DNA from: Fibrobacter succinogenes
GTDB lineage: Bacteria > Fibrobacterota > Fibrobacteria > Fibrobacterales > Fibrobacteraceae
NCBI GenBank assembly: GCA_902800345.1
Contig: CADCDO010000025.1
Span: forward strand, 1 to 57,176
Direction: 5' to 3'
Length of the DNA stretch: 57,176 nt
In this document: positions 1-9,699 of the stretch, one piece after another
How the letters are laid out: the number at the start of each line of letters is the position of its first letter
How positions within the stretch are numbered: the stretch's first letter is position 1
Notes under the pieces: model-generated
The model's input: the letters and a program-made list of their open reading frames with translations, nothing else
Databases searched by the model: none
Told to the model about the DNA's origin: nothing
Made by a program: the position numbers and the translations under genes

Positions 1-2064
1 ATCAAGGGCGTGAACGGCGAAAACGACCGCTACATTGAAATTTGGAATAACGTGTTCATGCAGTACGAACGCGTGAGCGATGGCTCCCTGATTCCGCTGA
101 AGGCAAAGAACGTCGATACCGGTATGGGCTTCGAACGTATCTGCGCTATTCTCCAGGGCAAGACCAGCAACTACGACACCGACGTGTTTACCCCGATTAT
201 CGCAAAGATCGCTGAACTCTCCGGCGTGCCGTACAACGATGGCGAAGCCGGCACCCCGCACCGCGTGATTGCCGACCACATCCGCGCTATTTCGTTCGCT
301 ATTGCCGATGGCGCTCTCCCGAGCAACGAAGGTCGTGGCTACGTGCTCCGCCGCATTCTCCGCCGCGCAAGCCGCTTTGCCCGCCTCCTCGGCCAGAAGA
401 AGCCGTTCATTTGCCAGCTCGTGCAGGTGCTCGCCGACACGATGGGCGATGCCTTCCCGGAAATCCGCGAACGCAAGGAATTCGTCGCCTCCGTAATCAA
501 GAGCGAAGAAGAAAGCTTTATCCGCACGCTCGACGCCGGCCTCGAACGCTTCGCCGCCATCTCCGCCGACTTGAAGAAGGGCGACAAGATTCCGGGCGAC
601 AAGGTGTTCCTCCTTTACGATACCTACGGATTCCCGCCGGACCTCACCGGCATTCTCGCCGAGGAAAAGGGCCTTACGATTGACGAAGAAGGCTACAACA
701 AGTGCATGGAAGAACAGAAGGCCCGCGCCCGCGCCAACATGAAGCAGGGCATCAACACGATGGGTACCGAAGGCTGGACGCAGTACAGCGAAGAAAGCAC
801 CAAGTTCGTGGGCTACGAGCTCTCCGCTTGCGAAACGAAGGTTGTCCGCTGGCGCGAAGACAAGGGCGTGCTCAGCATCGTTCTTGAAACTTCTCCGTTC
901 TATGCCGAAATGGGCGGCCAGGTCGGCGACAAGGGAACGCTCGTTTCTGCTGACCTGGAAATTGACGTGTTCGACACCGTGAAGGTGAACGACACCGCCC
1001 TCTGCCGCGGTAAGGTGAAGAAGGGTACGGCAAACGAAACGACGATGGGTGCTGTGTTCATGGCAACCGTCGATAACGACCGCCGTAACGATATCCGCAA
1101 GAACCACTCCGCAACGCACTTGCTGCAGGCCGCTCTCCGTCAGGTGCTCGGCACTCACGTGCAGCAGCAGGGTAGCTTCGTTTCGAACGAACTCCTCCGC
1201 TTCGACTTCAGCCACTTCAACGCGATGACCGCCGAAGAAATCCAGAAGGTGGAAGACATCGTGAACGCGAAGGTGATGGAATGCCTGCCGGTCAACACCC
1301 AGGTGATGGGTGTGGACGAAGCCAAGGCTAGCGGTGCTATGGCTTTGTTCGGCGAAAAGTATGGTGATGAAGTCCGCGTCGTGAAGATGGGCTGCGCCAA
1401 CGAAGAATTCTCCAAGGAACTCTGCGGTGGCTTGCACGTGCAGAACACCGGTAACATCGGCATGGTGAAGATTATCTCTGAATCCAGCGTGTCTGCTGGC
1501 GTGCGCCGCATCGAAGCAGTCTCTGGCCGTGGCGCTCTCTCGCTGCTCCGTGCCGGAACGCAGATTTTGACGGCTCTCCGCGAACAGCTCCGCTGCAAGG
1601 ACGTCGAAGTTCTCGACCGCATTCAGCAGTCCTTCGCCAAGACGCAGAACCTCGAAAAGAGCCTGCAGTCCGTGAAGCTCGAACTTGCGACCCTCGCCGC
1701 AGCCGAACTCCTGAACGGCGGCATCAACGTGATGGGCGTGAATCTTTACGTTCGCGAACTCTCCTTGCCGGACGAAAAGTACAAGAACTTGCTGGACGGC
1801 GTTCAGAACAAGCTTGACACCGATAGCGTCGCCGTGATTGCGAATAAGGACAACGGTTCCGGCAGCATCGCCGTGATGGTCGGCAAGAACGTCCAGGCCA
1901 AGGGCATCAAGGCCGGCGACCTAGTGAAGGACCTCGCCGCTGCTTGCGGTGGCCGCGGCGGTGGACGCCCGGACCGCGCTCAGGCCGGTACCAAGGAAGT
2001 CGACAAGATTGCCGGTGCCATCGCCAACGCCAACAACTGGATCCGCGCAAAACTGGGTGCTTAA
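1..2064 (+). CDS. alaS: Alanyl-tRNA synthetase, 5'-truncated by window edge
   Basis: Charges tRNA-Ala with alanine in the cytoplasm and edits mischarged Ser/Gly-tRNA-Ala. The open frame enters at base 1 with no start in view; 687 codons are visible, against about 870 residues for the full family, so roughly the first fifth is missing. Visible landmarks are NNVFMQYER and TGMGFER of the class II core, the ADHIRAISFAIADG and RRILRRA stretches, the editing-site HxxxH (HSATH, visible residue 369 on), the CGGLH zinc/editing motif, and the C-terminal glycine-rich C-Ala segment GGRGGGRPDRAQAG. The stop is followed within 50 bp by a terminator, so it ends its transcription unit. The assignment is secure. 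Confidence 0.98.
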   Translation: MKGVNGENDRYIEIWNNVFMQYERVSDGSLIPLKAKNVDTGMGFERICAILQGKTSNYDTDVFTPIIAKIAELSGVPYNDGEAGTPHRVIADHIRAISFAIADGALPSNEGRGYVLRRILRRASRFARLLGQKKPFICQLVQVLADTMGDAFPEIRERKEFVASVIKSEEESFIRTLDAGLERFAAISADLKKGDKIPGDKVFLLYDTYGFPPDLTGILAEEKGLTIDEEGYNKCMEEQKARARANMKQGINTMGTEGWTQYSEESTKFVGYELSACETKVVRWREDKGVLSIVLETSPFYAEMGGQVGDKGTLVSADLEIDVFDTVKVNDTALCRGKVKKGTANETTMGAVFMATVDNDRRNDIRKNHSATHLLQAALRQVLGTHVQQQGSFVSNELLRFDFSHFNAMTAEEIQKVEDIVNAKVMECLPVNTQVMGVDEAKASGAMALFGEKYGDEVRVVKMGCANEEFSKELCGGLHVQNTGNIGMVKIISESSVSAGVRRIEAVSGRGALSLLRAGTQILTALREQLRCKDVEVLDRIQQSFAKTQNLEKSLQSVKLELATLAAAELLNGGINVMGVNLYVRELSLPDEKYKNLLDGVQNKLDTDSVAVIANKDNGSGSIAVMVGKNVQAKGIKAGDLVKDLAAACGGRGGGRPDRAQAGTKEVDKIAGAIANANNWIRAKLGA

Positions 2065-2071
2065 TGATGTC

Positions 2072-2136
2072 ATCCCGGACTCCGTTCCGGGATCGCCATT
2101 TCAAAATTTTTAAGGCGGCCTTAGGGTCGCCTTTTT
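2072..2136 (+). terminator. Two hairpins and T-run after alaS
   Basis: A first hairpin (ATCCCGGA at 2072-2079 with TCCGGGAT at 2085-2092) is followed by a second (AAGGCGGCC / GGTCGCCTT, about 2112-2133, one G-T pair) running into six T residues. The second has the form of an intrinsic terminator for alaS. The first resembles the short palindromes found in other gaps of this window. Confidence 0.7.
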
Positions 2137-2236
2137 TGCGCTTTATCACTTTTAAGACGCTTTTTTTGTCAAGAAATATCAATTTCGATAAATTCCCGCA
2201 AATAATATCTATAATTAAAAGAAATGGTGCAATAAT

Positions 2237-3394
2237 ATGGAACCGCTTTTCAATCTAGAAAGCATATATGTTGCAAATGTAATCGGGATAGTTCTGATTG
2301 CTGTTATGATTGTGTGCAACTTGTGGCGATTCCAGACTCGGAGCCGTTCGGACAAGAACTTGATGATGATGATGTTTCTTGCCCTGATTAGTTGCGTTGC
2401 CGATCCGATTTCTTACACGATGAAGGGATTGCCGGGCTTTACGCCAAGGTTTGTTGTTTATGCGACAAGTACGTGGCTTTTTGCGGCGAATATGCTGACT
2501 AGCTTTTTCTGGGTGCGCTTTTTGTCGTTCCATTTGAACGGGGGAATGTCATCCCGTTCCAGGATTGCGCTGAATACGGTTGTTCTCCTTGGCCTTGCTT
2601 TGCTTTTAATCAATATTTTTACACCGATTGTTTTTTATATCGATGAGAATAACCTTTATTCTAGAACTTATCTGTACTCTTTCTTTATGGTTGTTGATTA
2701 CATGCTGGTTTTCAATAGCATTGTGACTTATTTTAAGGCGAAGGCGAAAGGCGGATTTCTCAAGTTTTTCCCGATTTGGGCTTATATTGTGCCGATTGTC
2801 ATTGGGGGTATGGTCCAAGCGCTTTTTTACGGGATTTCGGTTATTCCCACAAGCATTGCGGTTTCGATTGCGGGAGTACTTGCGAGTCTCCAGAACGAGA
2901 TGATTTACCATGATCAGTTGACGGGACTGTTTAATCGTTCGTACATGAACTACTTGATGAAAAAGTATGTCAATCGCCCGAATCTCAGTATTACCGGCAT
3001 TATGATTGACTTGAACGGCTTCAAACATATCAATGATGAATTTGGGCATGCCGTGGGCGACGATGCGTTATTGATGTCGGCGCGAATTCTCAAATCGGCT
3101 GTGAGCGACATGGGAAGCGTTATTCGCTATGCAGGTGATGAGTTTATTATTTTACTTAATACGCAAGAAGATATAATGGTGGAAAAGGGCATTGCCAGAA
3201 TCCGCAATTTTTTTGATAAATTCAACAAGAACGAATCGAAGCCTTACGTACTTTCTGTTTCTATCGGATTCCACAAGTTCGATATGAAGATGGAAAGTGT
3301 CGATACTTTCATCAATATCGTCGATGCCCGCATGTACGAAGACAAGAAAGCTTTTTATGCAGCCCATGGTGGAATGAATCGCTGCAGGCGTTAA
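2237..3394 (+). CDS. Membrane-bound GGDEF diguanylate cyclase
   Basis: Predicted to make cyclic di-GMP from two GTP at the inner membrane. The 385-residue protein has about six hydrophobic segments in residues 10-215. A C-terminal GGDEF domain follows: HDQLTGLFNR (about 225-234), MIDLNGFKHIND (about 256-267), and the signature RYAGDEF (297-303), an accepted AGDEF form, so it may be active. No RxxD inhibitory site is evident just before the signature. The N-terminal part looks like a membrane sensor of unknown input. The start ATG lacks a clear ribosome binding site. It lies alone between the alaS terminator and the helicase gene. Confidence 0.85.
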   Translation: MEPLFNLESIYVANVIGIVLIAVMIVCNLWRFQTRSRSDKNLMMMMFLALISCVADPISYTMKGLPGFTPRFVVYATSTWLFAANMLTSFFWVRFLSFHLNGGMSSRSRIALNTVVLLGLALLLINIFTPIVFYIDENNLYSRTYLYSFFMVVDYMLVFNSIVTYFKAKAKGGFLKFFPIWAYIVPIVIGGMVQALFYGISVIPTSIAVSIAGVLASLQNEMIYHDQLTGLFNRSYMNYLMKKYVNRPNLSITGIMIDLNGFKHINDEFGHAVGDDALLMSARILKSAVSDMGSVIRYAGDEFIILLNTQEDIMVEKGIARIRNFFDKFNKNESKPYVLSVSIGFHKFDMKMESVDTFINIVDARMYEDKKAFYAAHGGMNRCRR

Positions 3395-3439
3395 ACTGTG
3401 TTGTAGCGCGTTTTTTTCTTTTTCTATCTTTGTGCCAAT

Positions 3440-4939
3440 ATGAAATTTGAAGAACTTCCTTTGGCAAATCCGTTGCAGCGTGCGGTTCGCGCTGTGGGTT
3501 ACGAAACTCCGACTCCGATTCAAGAACGTTCTATCCCGAGCCTGCTCGAAGGCAAGGACCTTTTGGGAATTGCGCAAACGGGTACGGGGAAAACGGCTGC
3601 ATTTGCTCTTCCGATATTGCAGCGTTTGCTGGATTCTGGAAAGTTCCGCTCGCCGAAGACCTGCCGCGCGTTGATTCTTTTACCGACGCGCGAACTTGCG
3701 ATTCAGGTGGAAGACTGCTTCAAGGAATATGCGCAGTTCACGGCGATTTCGACAGCGTGCATTTTCGGCGGTGTGAATGACAATCCTCAAAAGCAAAAAT
3801 TGATTCGCGGTGTCGATGTGCTTGTGGCGACTCCAGGACGGTTGCTCGATTTGATTGGGCAGAAGGCGGTGACGCTCAAGAAACTTGAATTTTTTGTACT
3901 CGATGAAGCCGACCGTATGCTCGACATGGGATTCATCCATGATATCCGCAAGGTCGTAGCGTTGCTCCCGCAGGATAGGCAGAATTTGTTCTTTAGCGCC
4001 ACGATGCCAGAAGAAATTTCGAAACTCGCTTCGACGATTCTGCGCCCGAATCCAGTGCGTGTGGAAGTTGCGCCGCAGAGCACTCCGATTGAACGCATTC
4101 GTCAGGAACTTTACCGCATCGACAAACGCCGTAAAGGTGCTTTGCTCAAGGAACTTTTGGCGGAACATCCCGAGATGAAAAAGGTGCTTGTATTTTGCCG
4201 TACCAAGCACGGTGCAGATAAAATTGTACGTGTTCTCGAAAAGGCGGGTGTCAAGTGCGCTGCCATTCACGGAAATAAGAGCCAGAACCGCCGTCAAGAA
4301 GCTCTCGGAAACTTTAAGTGCGAACAAATTCGAGTACTTGTCGCAACGGATATTGCGGCACGTGGCATTGACGTGGATGACGTAAGTCATGTGTTCAATT
4401 ACGATTTGCCGAATGAACATGAAACGTTCGTGCATCGCATCGGCCGTACAGCTCGCGCAGGGAAGGATGGTGTGGCGATTTCGTTCTGCTCGCCGGACGA
4501 AGAATCCGATTTGCGCGGAATCGAAAAGCTGACCCGCGTGAAAATCCCGGAAGGTGACCAGAGCATTTATGACAAGTTGCCACCTCCGCAGAAAGAAACC
4601 GCCGAAAGCATGATGCGCAATTCTCGTGGTCGCATGTCCCGCGAAGAAGCGCAGGCACGTGCTGAGGAAACCCGCAACAATCGCGGCGCACGTGGTCGTA
4701 AGGACAACCGCAATGAAAATCGCGAGAATGCACGTAGTGCAAATGCTGGAAATACGCAGAACGTAAATGCTCAGAACTCGCATGCCATGTCAACTGCGCG
4801 ACCGTTCGGACGCTCTCAGAACGTGAATTTTCCAGCAGGCAACACGCCGCAGCCGCAGAACGGCGGTCGTCACCATCGTCGTAACCGCCCGGGTTCCCGT
4901 GCCCGCCGTCGCATGCGCGAGGCTCAAGGCTTGCAATAA
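3440..4939 (+). CDS. DEAD-box ATP-dependent RNA helicase, RhlE-like
   Basis: Unwinds RNA duplexes using ATP, with likely roles in ribosome assembly or mRNA decay. All core motifs are present: Q-motif region TPTPIQERSIP (24-34), AQTGTGKT (45-52), PTRELA (82-87), TPGRLLD (131-137), DEAD (155-158), SAT (186-188), ATDIAARGIDV (302-312) and HRIGRTARAG (332-341). The final 120 residues are basic, Asn/Arg-rich and low in complexity, as in RhlE-type tails that bind RNA non-specifically. RhlE is the closest recalled subgroup, but DEAD proteins are hard to separate by eye. No Shine-Dalgarno is visible before the ATG. Confidence 0.92.
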   Translation: MKFEELPLANPLQRAVRAVGYETPTPIQERSIPSLLEGKDLLGIAQTGTGKTAAFALPILQRLLDSGKFRSPKTCRALILLPTRELAIQVEDCFKEYAQFTAISTACIFGGVNDNPQKQKLIRGVDVLVATPGRLLDLIGQKAVTLKKLEFFVLDEADRMLDMGFIHDIRKVVALLPQDRQNLFFSATMPEEISKLASTILRPNPVRVEVAPQSTPIERIRQELYRIDKRRKGALLKELLAEHPEMKKVLVFCRTKHGADKIVRVLEKAGVKCAAIHGNKSQNRRQEALGNFKCEQIRVLVATDIAARGIDVDDVSHVFNYDLPNEHETFVHRIGRTARAGKDGVAISFCSPDEESDLRGIEKLTRVKIPEGDQSIYDKLPPPQKETAESMMRNSRGRMSREEAQARAEETRNNRGARGRKDNRNENRENARSANAGNTQNVNAQNSHAMSTARPFGRSQNVNFPAGNTPQPQNGGRHHRRNRPGSRARRRMREAQGLQ

Positions 4940-5280
4940 AAACATCCCGAATAAAACGTCGTTGCGGCCGTCGAGCCACCATTCTCGCATTTCGTCATTC
5001 TGGACAACGAGCGGAGACAACCTCAAAAGGCGAGTTTGCCCCAAGGCGAACGTCACGGTTGGGACTTGCTCCATCCTGTTATTTCATGATTTACTTTGTC
5101 ACCCCGGTTTAGGTTGATGAACTGGTTTGTGCACTTCGGCAGTGCTTCGGCAAGCTCAGCATACCAGCTCAGTGACCTTTTTGTCGAACCACCGAGCCGG
5201 GAAATCGATAGGATCCAATTATTTCATTGACATTGTCATGCCCGACTTGATCGGGCATCTCTTCTTTTAAAATATAATAT
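4940..5280. other. Gene-free gap with degenerate repeats
   Basis: No convincing gene is seen between the helicase and promoter A. The stretch holds remnants of intergenic repeat text (TTTCGTCATTCTGGA near 4990, TTTGTCACCCCGG near 5094) and a hairpin TGCCCGA-CTTGA-TCGGGCA near 5238-5260 that could terminate transcription. Similar wording, such as GGTTGATGAAC, recurs in the gaps at 14460 and 20745. Confidence 0.5.
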
Positions 5281-5284
5281 GCTT

Positions 5285-5399
5285 GTATTGTGAAAAATGA
5301 TTAAAATTTTATTGATTTTTGTAAAATCATTAAAATTTTTGTAAAAATTGATATTTTGTGTTGCAAAACTATTGACTTTTTTGGAAATAGGTGTATATT
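5285..5399 (+). promoter_or_regulatory. Module A promoter with three A/T boxes
   Basis: Core elements are TTGACT at 5372-5377 and TATATT at 5394-5399 with a 16-bp spacer. Upstream lie three A/T boxes of the form AAAAATNNTTAAAATTT, anchored at about 5297, 5326 and 5347. The anchors are spaced 29 and 21 bp, then 25 bp to the -35. The same geometry recurs at all five modules. The boxes may be operators for the TIGR02147 proteins, UP elements or bent DNA; the sequence does not decide. Confidence 0.75.
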
Positions 5400-5476
5400 T
5401 ATCATCAAGAGCGAGGCGGACGTGAAATCCGCAGTTCGCTTATCAGGGCGCGCTCGAAAAAAAAGGAGCTGCCAAA

Positions 5477-5560
5477 ATGATTGCCGTAAGGAGGAAAAAT
5501 GAAGGAAATCTTAGAATATACGAGCTATCGCCAGTATATTGCAGATTACTATGCCGATAA
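5477..5560 (+). CDS. Possible leader peptide overlapping regulator start
   Basis: A 27-codon frame starts at ATG 5477 behind AAGGAGCT (5463-5470). It reads across the regulator's own ribosome binding site and its start at 5499, in the +1 frame, ending at 5560. Its translation could occlude or couple regulator translation. Only module A has it. It may be chance, since the peptide has no recognisable features. Confidence 0.25.
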   Translation: MIAVRRKNEGNLRIYELSPVYCRLLCR

Positions 5561-6329
5561 AAAGACGAAATCTGCATTTACTTGGCAAGAGTTCGCTAAC
5601 GAAGCTGGCTTCTCTTCGCGTGTTTATCTGAAATACGTGAGCGAAGGTCGCTTTAACTTGAGCGAATCCGCGACTGTCCGCGTTGCCGATGCCATGCGCC
5701 TCGCCGATTACGAAAAAGAATATTTCGCAGAAATGGTCAAGTTCGACCATGCGGAAAAGGATATCGACAAGAAGAACGCTTTCAACAAAATGCTGTCGAT
5801 TGCAGATGCGCACAAGGTAAAAATTATAGAAGGCGATGCGTTCCGCTTTTTTGAAAGCTGGAAAAATCCCGTTATTCGTGAACTTGCCCCATCGATGCCT
5901 GGAGCAAAACCGCTTACACTCGCGCATGCTTGCCGTCCGAATATTACCGCCGCCGAAGTCAGCGATGTACTGAACTTCCTCGTCAAGGGCGGATTCCTTG
6001 AAAAAAACGATAAAGGCGACTACGTACAAACGGACAAATCCTTGACAACGGGCCCGATGAGCGTGACTCCGGTAGCTGTCCGCACGATGCACCGCCAAAT
6101 GGGCAAACTTGCGCTCGATGCAATCGAAGGCGTGGCTCAGGACAAACGAAATTTCTCGGGTGTCACGTTTGGCATCACGAAGGACGGCTACGACGAAATC
6201 GTGCAAGAAATTGCCGATTGCCGTAAAAAAGTCGTCGCCATCGCGAGAAAAAATGCTACAACGGACGAAGTCTATCGTCTGAATATGCAGCTTTTCCCGC
6301 TGACACAAAAACAGGAATTAAAAAAATAG
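5499..6329 (+). CDS. TIGR02147/DUF4423-type regulator, module A
   Basis: 276 residues of the second large Fibrobacter paralogous family. An N-terminal helix-turn-helix-like segment (about 24-60) reads TWQEFANEAGFSSRVYLKYV, then SEGRFNLS; this pattern of a scaffold helix, GFSS turn and VYLKYV recognition helix resembles Xre-type DNA-binding domains. The rest (80-276) is helical and soluble with no membrane segment. Conserved C-terminal landmarks are VTTGPM-like (here LTTGPM), TPVAVRTMHRQMG and GVTFGIT. It is the most divergent of the five copies (SSR for SSP, no ERHFSG). It sits 13 bp upstream of its FISUMP lipoprotein. A transcription-factor role is inferred; the DUF4423 part has no known function. 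Confidence 0.8.
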   Translation: MKEILEYTSYRQYIADYYADKKTKSAFTWQEFANEAGFSSRVYLKYVSEGRFNLSESATVRVADAMRLADYEKEYFAEMVKFDHAEKDIDKKNAFNKMLSIADAHKVKIIEGDAFRFFESWKNPVIRELAPSMPGAKPLTLAHACRPNITAAEVSDVLNFLVKGGFLEKNDKGDYVQTDKSLTTGPMSVTPVAVRTMHRQMGKLALDAIEGVAQDKRNFSGVTFGITKDGYDEIVQEIADCRKKVVAIARKNATTDEVYRLNMQLFPLTQKQELKK

Positions 6330-6342
6330 CGAGGAGGACAAT

Positions 6343-8058
6343 ATGAATTACTCTAAAATTAGTGGACTGTTTGTCTGTAAAATAGCTGCGTTGCTTGCCC
6401 TTGTGTTTGCGGCGTGTTCGGAAAACGATGTTGCTGGAGGCACTGTTGAGGAAACGGGCTTGTCGGCTAGCGTACAGGTAATCGGGCGCGCGATGCGTAT
6501 TTCTTACGATGGGTCCTCGGATTCCTCGATGATCTCGAGTACTCTTCAGGAAGGATACATGGTAAGGATGGTCGAACTTGATTCCGTGACATTCGACGCG
6601 ACGGGAAATGTTTTTTACAGTTCGCTTACAGACACCTCGGGCATGTTCTCGTTCGATAGTGTTTCGTTGAACAGCCACTATGTATTGCTTGAGTTGTCTC
6701 CTTGGAGAAATGTAAATTGGTGGACTTCGCAAGACGAGGAAATCGTCTATTTGCGGGATAGTGCCTCCTGGGACTTGTACCATGCCGTGGTTGATTTGCG
6801 CGAAACTGAACAAGTCTCTATTAATGTGATGAGTTCCCTGGAAGCATCCCGCTTGCTTTATTTGGTCAAGCAGGGAATGACCTTTGGAGCCGCCAAGCAG
6901 CAGGCTGACCGCGATGTCATGGACGCTTTCGGTTTTTACGACAAAGCATTTGTCTATGAAGGCAAAGAATCGATTAAATTCTATGACGAAGAAATGGATG
7001 CCGTGTATTTCATGAGTATCTTCACTGACTACGATGCGTGTATCGATCCGCAAGCAGTGAATATTCTCACTACAAAGGGATCGTTTGCCGATGTTCCCGA
7101 CTCGGTCAGGAACAACTGCAAAAAGGACATGAGTCCTTGGATTTGGCATGGGCGAAAGAGCAAGGAACTCAACGAAAAAGACAGAATCATGTTCGGCAAC
7201 TTCCTCTCGAGTCTCTATGGACAGGGTAAGTGCACGGAGGAGAAGGATGGCGATTCGTTGGAAATTGAATTCCTGGGCCCCGAATTGACACTAAAGATAA
7301 AATGTTCATCGGGAAACTGGAACGCATCGGCATTCCGTGTACTTCAAGATGATATTTCACGTTCAGATAGCACCATGATCGACGAACGCGACGGGAAAAT
7401 GTACAAGACGGTCACCTTTGTCTTCAATGATATTGTGCAGACGTGGATGGCGGAGAATTTGACCTATAGTAGCGAAACCATAACACCCGTTTGGGACAGC
7501 ACTAACGCCAATGCCATGAAGGCTGAGCAGGAAAGGCTTAATGCTAACAACAATCGTGGCGATGCTGCGGAATGGTCCTATACGCTTGATTCTACATATT
7601 GGAATTCTTTGGTCCAATACAAATGGTACGAAGCGATGGGCCTGGATTCTTCGGTTGTAAGCAACGACAGTGGCAAAGTCAACTTTGAAAAGGTCGTGGC
7701 CATAGTGGATTCCATCGAGAACGAAAAGGGCTATTACCAAGGACTGTGCCCCAATGGATGGAGAATCCCCAATATAAATGACTGGCTCCAACTGATACAG
7801 CAGTGTTATAGATTGCAGGGTTATGTTGTCTCAATGGATGAGTACCCGCATATTGGGACATATAGCTTCCCGGAAATCGGTTTTGGCCCGATTACCGTAG
7901 AGGACTTCGTCGTCCGGCCAGATGATATTGACAAATACTACCATTATGGTGAATATAAGACGTACAGCATCGCATTCATGAAAAACTTGAAATGGGATTG
8001 GCAAGGGTACATCATCGAGGCTAATCGAATGATGAATGTCCGCTGCATTAAAAACTAA
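6343..8058 (+). CDS. FISUMP lipoprotein, module A
   Basis: 571-residue predicted surface lipoprotein of unknown function. A signal sequence ends in a lipobox (VFAAC, Cys25). An Ig/carboxypeptidase-regulatory-like region follows (about 45-130, with VELDSVTFDATG and FSFDSVSLNSHYVLLE). Next comes a helical region with QGMTFGAAKQQADRDVMDAFG. The C-terminal FISUMP domain runs from about 343: DERDGKMYKTVTF, QTWMAENLTY, GLCPNGWRIPNINDW (466 on), ending VRCIKN. It lacks the tyrosine-rich CxIYGRYY segment of copies C and D. RBS is GAGGAGG. It is co-transcribed with the upstream regulator and followed by a terminator. Confidence 0.85.
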   Translation: MNYSKISGLFVCKIAALLALVFAACSENDVAGGTVEETGLSASVQVIGRAMRISYDGSSDSSMISSTLQEGYMVRMVELDSVTFDATGNVFYSSLTDTSGMFSFDSVSLNSHYVLLELSPWRNVNWWTSQDEEIVYLRDSASWDLYHAVVDLRETEQVSINVMSSLEASRLLYLVKQGMTFGAAKQQADRDVMDAFGFYDKAFVYEGKESIKFYDEEMDAVYFMSIFTDYDACIDPQAVNILTTKGSFADVPDSVRNNCKKDMSPWIWHGRKSKELNEKDRIMFGNFLSSLYGQGKCTEEKDGDSLEIEFLGPELTLKIKCSSGNWNASAFRVLQDDISRSDSTMIDERDGKMYKTVTFVFNDIVQTWMAENLTYSSETITPVWDSTNANAMKAEQERLNANNNRGDAAEWSYTLDSTYWNSLVQYKWYEAMGLDSSVVSNDSGKVNFEKVVAIVDSIENEKGYYQGLCPNGWRIPNINDWLQLIQQCYRLQGYVVSMDEYPHIGTYSFPEIGFGPITVEDFVVRPDDIDKYYHYGEYKTYSIAFMKNLKWDWQGYIIEANRMMNVRCIKN

Positions 8059-8085
8059 TCGCTCTGGCTGATTTGGAGTGTTTCG

Positions 8086-8130
8086 TTAGGAGGAAAATGG
8101 GTCGCGGCTTTTTGCCGCGGCTCATTTTTT
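8086..8130 (+). terminator. Module A terminator with TTAGGAGGA motif
   Basis: TTAGGAGGA (8086-8094) lies 27 bp after the lipoprotein stop. It is followed by hairpin CGCGGC-TTTTT-GCCGCG (8103-8119) and a T-rich tail. The motif equals the ribosome binding sites inside the array, but no credible gene follows it. Confidence 0.75.
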
Positions 8131-8167
8131 ACAATACTTATTAGCAATATTTTGTATAAATGTAATT

Positions 8168-9610
8168 CTATTTAATGGCGATTCGTTGCATGTAACTTGT
8201 CGAGCCTGTGCGGATTCGCACTACGTATAGACCTTCTGCGGTGTGCTTCAAATCGATGGAGCCTTTTTCGCACTTGGTGCTAAATACGGGGCGACCTTGC
8301 ATGTCGAATAGTTCTACTGTGGATGGCTTTGCACTTGTGCCTGTAATAAAGAGCGTGCGTCCGGCAAGGTGCATGGATAGCTTCTGCAAGCCTGTGAATT
8401 TCATGATGGCATTGCTCGTGTCTTTTGCTGTTGTGTCTCGAACGGTCGTATCCTTTACAGTCGTGTCTTGGACCGTCGTATCGCTTGGAATGGTGTCTTT
8501 TTTGAATGTGTAGGGCGTTTTCACTTCGGATGCTGGGTGCGATTTGAGGCTTACCATAATGCTGTCGAAGGCGGGCTTCGGCTTGTATTGCTTGTCGTAG
8601 AGGAGGCCTTCAGTCTTGCCCTGCTGCTCGTCCAACCAACTGTGTGCATCGGTCAATCCCCAGATGACGAATTCGCCCATGTTCGGTTCTTCGAGGAATA
8701 CGTCCATGAATTGACGGTACAAGTGGCCTTGCTTGGCGTAGTCAGCGGCTCCGAGACTGCCCGCCGAACCTTTCGGGAAACCGATGTCCAGTTCGGTGAT
8801 ATTCAGCGTGATGTCCAATTCGGCAAGAGCCTTCGCAAAATCGCGTACGTTCTGCGGTGTCGTCTCATGCGCAATTTCGATGTGTGTCTGCGTGCCCACG
8901 CAAGTGATGGGGATCCCGTTTTTCTTCCAGCGCTTGACCTGTTCCACGACAAAACTGGCCTTGGAATTTTCGCGCATGCCCCATTCGAGGGAGTAGTCGT
9001 TGTAGCAAAGTTCCGCATCGGGATCGATAGCGTGCGTCCACACGAAAGCGGAGTCCAGGAACTCGGCGCCGATGCCCTCGTACCATACGGAACCTTGGCT
9101 ACGCCAACCGGCGTTATACTCGTCGTTCACGGCTTCGTTTACAACATCCCATTCGGCGACTTTACCTTTCCAGTGCCCGACGACGCTGTCGATGTGGTTT
9201 TTGAGAACCTTGAGCAGTTTCTCTTTTTGCCCTTTGTAATCGTTTACCCAGCCGGGAACTTGGCTGTGCCAGGCGAGGGCGTGACCGCGCACGCGTATGT
9301 TGTTTGCCTGTGCGTATGCGATCATCTTGTCGCCCTTGGTGTAGTTGAACTCGTTCTCTTTCGGTTCGGTTGCGTCGAACTTCATTTCGTTTTCGGCAAC
9401 GACTACGTTGAATTGCGTCTTGTGAATTTGCTCGAATTCTGGTTCGATGTTATCGTTGAACCATTCGCTGTTCAAAATGGTGCCGATAAAACGTCCGCGT
9501 TCTTCGGCTAAAGAGCGGATGGTCTCGTCTGCGGCGAAGGCGCTCGTGAGGCCTGCGTTTAGTAGCGCTGCGCTAATTAAAAATCCAAATAGGGAATTTT
9601 TTGATTTCAT
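8168..9610 (-). CDS. Secreted GH10 endo-1,4-beta-xylanase
   Basis: Cleaves internal beta-1,4 bonds of xylan outside the cell. 480 residues: signal peptide 1-26 (cleavage near AFA-ADE), then a GH10 barrel at about 30-355 with VVAENEMKFDATEP, RGHALAWHSQVPGW, the acid/base Glu159 in WDVVNEA and the nucleophile Glu273 in ITELDIGF. A short linker of DTTV-type repeats (about 377-398) leads to a C-terminal beta-rich domain (about 408-480, with GLYVVRI) resembling type IX secretion sorting domains. The linker repeats and C-terminal domain imply export and surface release or anchoring. The gene is monocistronic and convergent with module A. Confidence 0.95.
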   Translation of the reverse strand: MKSKNSLFGFLISAALLNAGLTSAFAADETIRSLAEERGRFIGTILNSEWFNDNIEPEFEQIHKTQFNVVVAENEMKFDATEPKENEFNYTKGDKMIAYAQANNIRVRGHALAWHSQVPGWVNDYKGQKEKLLKVLKNHIDSVVGHWKGKVAEWDVVNEAVNDEYNAGWRSQGSVWYEGIGAEFLDSAFVWTHAIDPDAELCYNDYSLEWGMRENSKASFVVEQVKRWKKNGIPITCVGTQTHIEIAHETTPQNVRDFAKALAELDITLNITELDIGFPKGSAGSLGAADYAKQGHLYRQFMDVFLEEPNMGEFVIWGLTDAHSWLDEQQGKTEGLLYDKQYKPKPAFDSIMVSLKSHPASEVKTPYTFKKDTIPSDTTVQDTTVKDTTVRDTTAKDTSNAIMKFTGLQKLSMHLAGRTLFITGTSAKPSTVELFDMQGRPVFSTKCEKGSIDLKHTAEGLYVVRIRTGSTSYMQRIAIK

Positions 9611-9699
9611 TTGAACTACCCCTTATATTTATCGCTGCTAAAAATAAGCATTAAAAACATGAATGTCGCGAACTGCATGTGAAAATTCGTTGTAATGGT